A DNA stretch of 64,000 nt from JAAXHV01 sp965207165 (GTDB lineage: Bacteria > Pseudomonadota > Gammaproteobacteria > Eutrophobiales > Eutrophobiaceae): the NCBI GenBank assembly GCA_965207165.1, contig OZ242265.1, positions 1,550,001 to 1,614,000 of the forward strand. The letters run 5' to 3'. Shown one piece after another: positions 61,900-64,000 of the stretch. Numbering within the stretch: position 1 is the first letter of the stretch; each line of letters starts with the position of its first letter. The notes under the pieces were generated by a model. It did not search any database, had not been told where the DNA came from, and saw nothing but the letters and a program-made list of their open reading frames with translations. The position numbers and the translations under genes were made by a program.

Positions 61900-64000
61900 T
61901 TACCACGGCAGCACCGTACGCAACATCAGGGCGTAGTCAGGCGGGGTGTGGCCGTCCTCGCGGCGTTCGCCGTCCAGGCTCAGGCTGAGTTGCCGGCCCA
62001 GGGTGTAGCGCCAACCCAGGCGCAGGGTGCGGTTCTCACCCGTCCACTCCATGCCGGAATACGGCGTCAGGATGCCGCAGGTCCACGGCACGTCCATCCC
62101 GTAACCCAACTCGGCGCTGAGACGCCCCTGTGCGGATGGGTCGTGCTGCGGGGCAATGCCTGCAGTGGTCTGCCGCTGCCACAGCGCCTGAGCACCCGAC
62201 TCGGCCAGGCCCCAACCGGAGTCAAGGCGCAGCGCCAGTCCCCGGCCCAGTCGGCCCGGGTCCAGGGACAGGCTGCCGCCCACCCCCCATTCCTCGTAGC
62301 CGCCGTCCTCGTGGGCCAGCAGGGCGCGGGCCTTGGTCTCGACCGTGAGGCCCAGCAACGCATCCGCATAACGCAGTCCGCCGCCCAGTTCCATCCCGAA
62401 ACCGGTCTCGGCATCGCCGTCGTCATAGCGCATGCCCAATTCAAAGGAGGGTGAGAGCATGGCGTCATTGGCCATTACCCGCTGGTGGCGGCCGGCGAGC
62501 AGCAGGCGTATCCGGCTGACCTCGGCGCCGGCGTCCCGCATGCCGTCCGTCTCATCCGAGGACGAGCGCACCCATAAGGCATCCGTCTTCAGGGCCAGTT
62601 CCGTGCTTGCGCTCGCATATACCACTCCGCGCAGGCCCAGGGCGCCCATGGCCATCTGCATGTCCGTCTCAATGGCCTGCTGTGCGGCGCCGGAGTCAGA
62701 CTGAAGTCCGACCCCTGTTCCGGCAGGCTCGCCGGGGACAGAATTCAATTCTGTCCCTGTTTGTGTCAACCTGAGATTGCCTGTGCCATACCCCAGCGTG
62801 CCCCACACCGACAGCCTTTCCGTCAGCGCATAGCGCAGGTAGGGGTTCACGGTGACAAGCGTGCTGTCCAGGTCCCCGGTCCCGGCGTTGCGGGTGGACG
62901 TGTATGACCCGTTCCCGTCGTGGTAGGCCAGCGCCACACCGGCCAGCCAGCGGTTGCGGGCATAGTCCACGCCCAGGAGACCCGTCAGTACGTCGCCGTT
63001 GATGTTGACGCCGGTGTCCTGGCCGCTGAACTGGGTTAGCGCACCGCGACCCCACAGGGACCAGTGGCCGGGTGACTCCGGAACTGCGGTGATAGTCTCG
63101 ACGGGTTCCTGCCCCCGCTCAAGGTCTGCAGGGGGCGATCCCGACAGGGACAGGTTGAAACTGCTCCTGGAAAGGAACTGCCGCTGGTCAAACTGTGAAG
63201 CATCCACCGTCAGCAGTTCCCACAGCGCACGTTCCAGTGGGGTGGCCTCCCCGGTCTGGCCTGCCTGTTCGTCATGACGGGCTTGACCCAGCATCCAGTG
63301 GGATACAGTGTCATCCCCGGCTTGTGCAGGGACAGGCATTGGGCGACCTGTTGTGTCACTGGATTCCTGCTCCCCGCTTACAGCGTGCGGGGACGTGCTG
63401 CGCCGGAATGACGAACTGTCGGAGCGCGAGGATGACGAGCGATAGTCCATGGCTCGCCCGCCAAGGGTGAAACGGTTGTCAGCGCCAACCGCTTCGTCAA
63501 AACGGGAATTCAGCATGTCCACCACGTGTACGGCACTGGTGCGCCCGAAGCGGCTCAGCCAGCCCTGCGGCAGCGGGTCCGAGTTGTGGATGGTCCCCGT
63601 CGCCTTGTCGTCTTCCAGGTACGCCCCGGAGTAGCTGGTCAGCCGTAATGTAACGGTCTCACCGTCATCGTCGATTGAATCGTCGAGCGTAACTACCGTT
63701 ACCGTCTTTGCCGTTTCGCCGGGGGCGAAAGTGAGCGTCCCGTCCACGGCGCTGTAGTCTTCGCCTGCCGTGGCCGTGCCGTCCTCGGTGCGGTAGCTCA
63801 CCGATACCCGCCGCTCCGAGGCCCTGCTCAGCGTCACCCGGAACGCCAGTTGCGCGCCCTCCTGCGCGGTCGCATCCGCCACGCTCAGCGCCGCTCCCTG
63901 GGGGTTGTTCACCGGCGAGACACTGGCAAAGGGATTCACCAACAGCACGTCCACGCCGCCGGCGTTGCGGATCGTCCCGCCGTTCACGGCCAGGCTGTGC
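61900..64000 (-). CDS. Tandem paralogue of the giant surface protein, truncated by window end
   Basis: At least 700 residues are present; the start is beyond base 64000. It ends ALMLRTVLPW. Contains the same Calx-beta domain (63560-63920) and the same C-terminal barrel as protein 1, near identical over the barrel. The linker is 72 bp (24 codons) longer than in protein 1. The visible part begins with the AVNGGTIRNAGG stretch of the domain preceding Calx-beta; whether it also has an SRCR domain cannot be seen. Confidence 0.88.
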   Translation of the reverse strand, partial: HSLAVNGGTIRNAGGVDVLLVNPFASVSPVNNPQGAALSVADATAQEGAQLAFRVTLSRASERRVSVSYRTEDGTATAGEDYSAVDGTLTFAPGETAKTVTVVTLDDSIDDDGETVTLRLTSYSGAYLEDDKATGTIHNSDPLPQGWLSRFGRTSAVHVVDMLNSRFDEAVGADNRFTLGGRAMDYRSSSSRSDSSSFRRSTSPHAVSGEQESSDTTGRPMPVPAQAGDDTVSHWMLGQARHDEQAGQTGEATPLERALWELLTVDASQFDQRQFLSRSSFNLSLSGSPPADLERGQEPVETITAVPESPGHWSLWGRGALTQFSGQDTGVNINGDVLTGLLGVDYARNRWLAGVALAYHDGNGSYTSTRNAGTGDLDSTLVTVNPYLRYALTERLSVWGTLGYGTGNLRLTQTGTELNSVPGEPAGTGVGLQSDSGAAQQAIETDMQMAMGALGLRGVVYASASTELALKTDALWVRSSSDETDGMRDAGAEVSRIRLLLAGRHQRVMANDAMLSPSFELGMRYDDGDAETGFGMELGGGLRYADALLGLTVETKARALLAHEDGGYEEWGVGGSLSLDPGRLGRGLALRLDSGWGLAESGAQALWQRQTTAGIAPQHDPSAQGRLSAELGYGMDVPWTCGILTPYSGMEWTGENRTLRLGWRYTLGRQLSLSLDGERREDGHTPPDYALMLRTVLPW
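62079..62817 (-). repeat. Direct repeat with 57613-58351
   Basis: Second copy of the 739-bp barrel segment; see the copy at 57613. Same orientation, same reading frame. Confidence 0.9.
62735..62757. repeat. REP-like palindrome inside a gene, copy 6
   Basis: Identical to copy 5 and at the equivalent position of the second surface-protein gene, as expected from the duplicated block. Confidence 0.75.
63359..63413 (+). repeat. 55-bp repeat in the linker of surface protein 2
   Basis: Plus-strand copy of the 61694 repeat, 49 of 55 bases equal. Inserted in frame in the linker (SSFRRSTSPHAVSGEQESS). Together with the adjacent GGATGCTGGGTCAAGCCCGTCATGACG-like sequence it supplies most of the linker. 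Confidence 0.72.

Overview
This window looks like a chromosomal piece of a gammaproteobacterium, probably marine or an environmental heterotroph. The support is a cobalamin-dependent methionine synthase behind an S-adenosylhomocysteine riboswitch, a bacterial thiopurine methyltransferase, NapG/NapH-type ferredoxins, a TonB-dependent receptor and autotransporter-like surface proteins. No species can be assigned from the sequence alone. I saw no transposase, integrase, phage gene or CRISPR array.

Bases 1-33.7 kb hold a dense catabolic region. It encodes a cytochrome P450, two complete ring-hydroxylating Rieske dioxygenases (alpha plus beta), a separate Rieske ferredoxin, an extradiol-type ring-cleavage dioxygenase, an ACMSD-like amidohydrolase, a fused indolepyruvate:ferredoxin oxidoreductase, a CaiB-type CoA transferase, an acyl-CoA ligase, three acyl-CoA dehydrogenases, three MaoC-type hydratases, an enoyl-CoA hydratase, a thiolase, an HMG-CoA-synthase-like/OB-fold fusion, two aminoglycoside-phosphotransferase-like kinases, a split AtuA-like protein, and orphan cytochrome-oxidase-III/IV-like membrane proteins. 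Together these suggest CoA-dependent breakdown of an aromatic, polycyclic or terpenoid compound: oxygenation, ring cleavage, then beta-oxidation-like shortening. The substrate cannot be read from sequence.

The transcription units of this region share a palindrome, TATAGC-N4-GCTATA. It occurs seven times, always in intergenic DNA and mostly in divergent promoters (119, 10615, 16008, 20282, 20353, 26311 and 26326). One TetR-family regulator (16126-16797) lies in the middle and is the obvious candidate to bind them. Site 119 lies beyond the last gene on the left, so the regulon probably continues outside the window.

A tRNA-Thr(CGT) at 33763-33835 separates this region from 34-64 kb, which looks more GC-rich and housekeeping-like or mixed. 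That half holds an HDAC-family deacetylase, an MBL hydrolase, orphan napGH, metH, a DHCR24/DWARF1-like sterol reductase homologue paired with a membrane desaturase, a molybdenum hydroxylase (CoxM, CoxS and a CoxG-CoxL fusion), an LLM flavin oxidoreductase, a TonB receptor, a formate-dehydrogenase-like molybdoenzyme, tpm, and two tandem giant surface proteins. One of these carries a scavenger-receptor (SRCR) domain. A family of small palindromes (GGGGACGG-ATTT-type) is scattered through this half only, including two copies inside the surface-protein genes. A second, unrelated 55-bp repeat is also read through as coding sequence in those genes.
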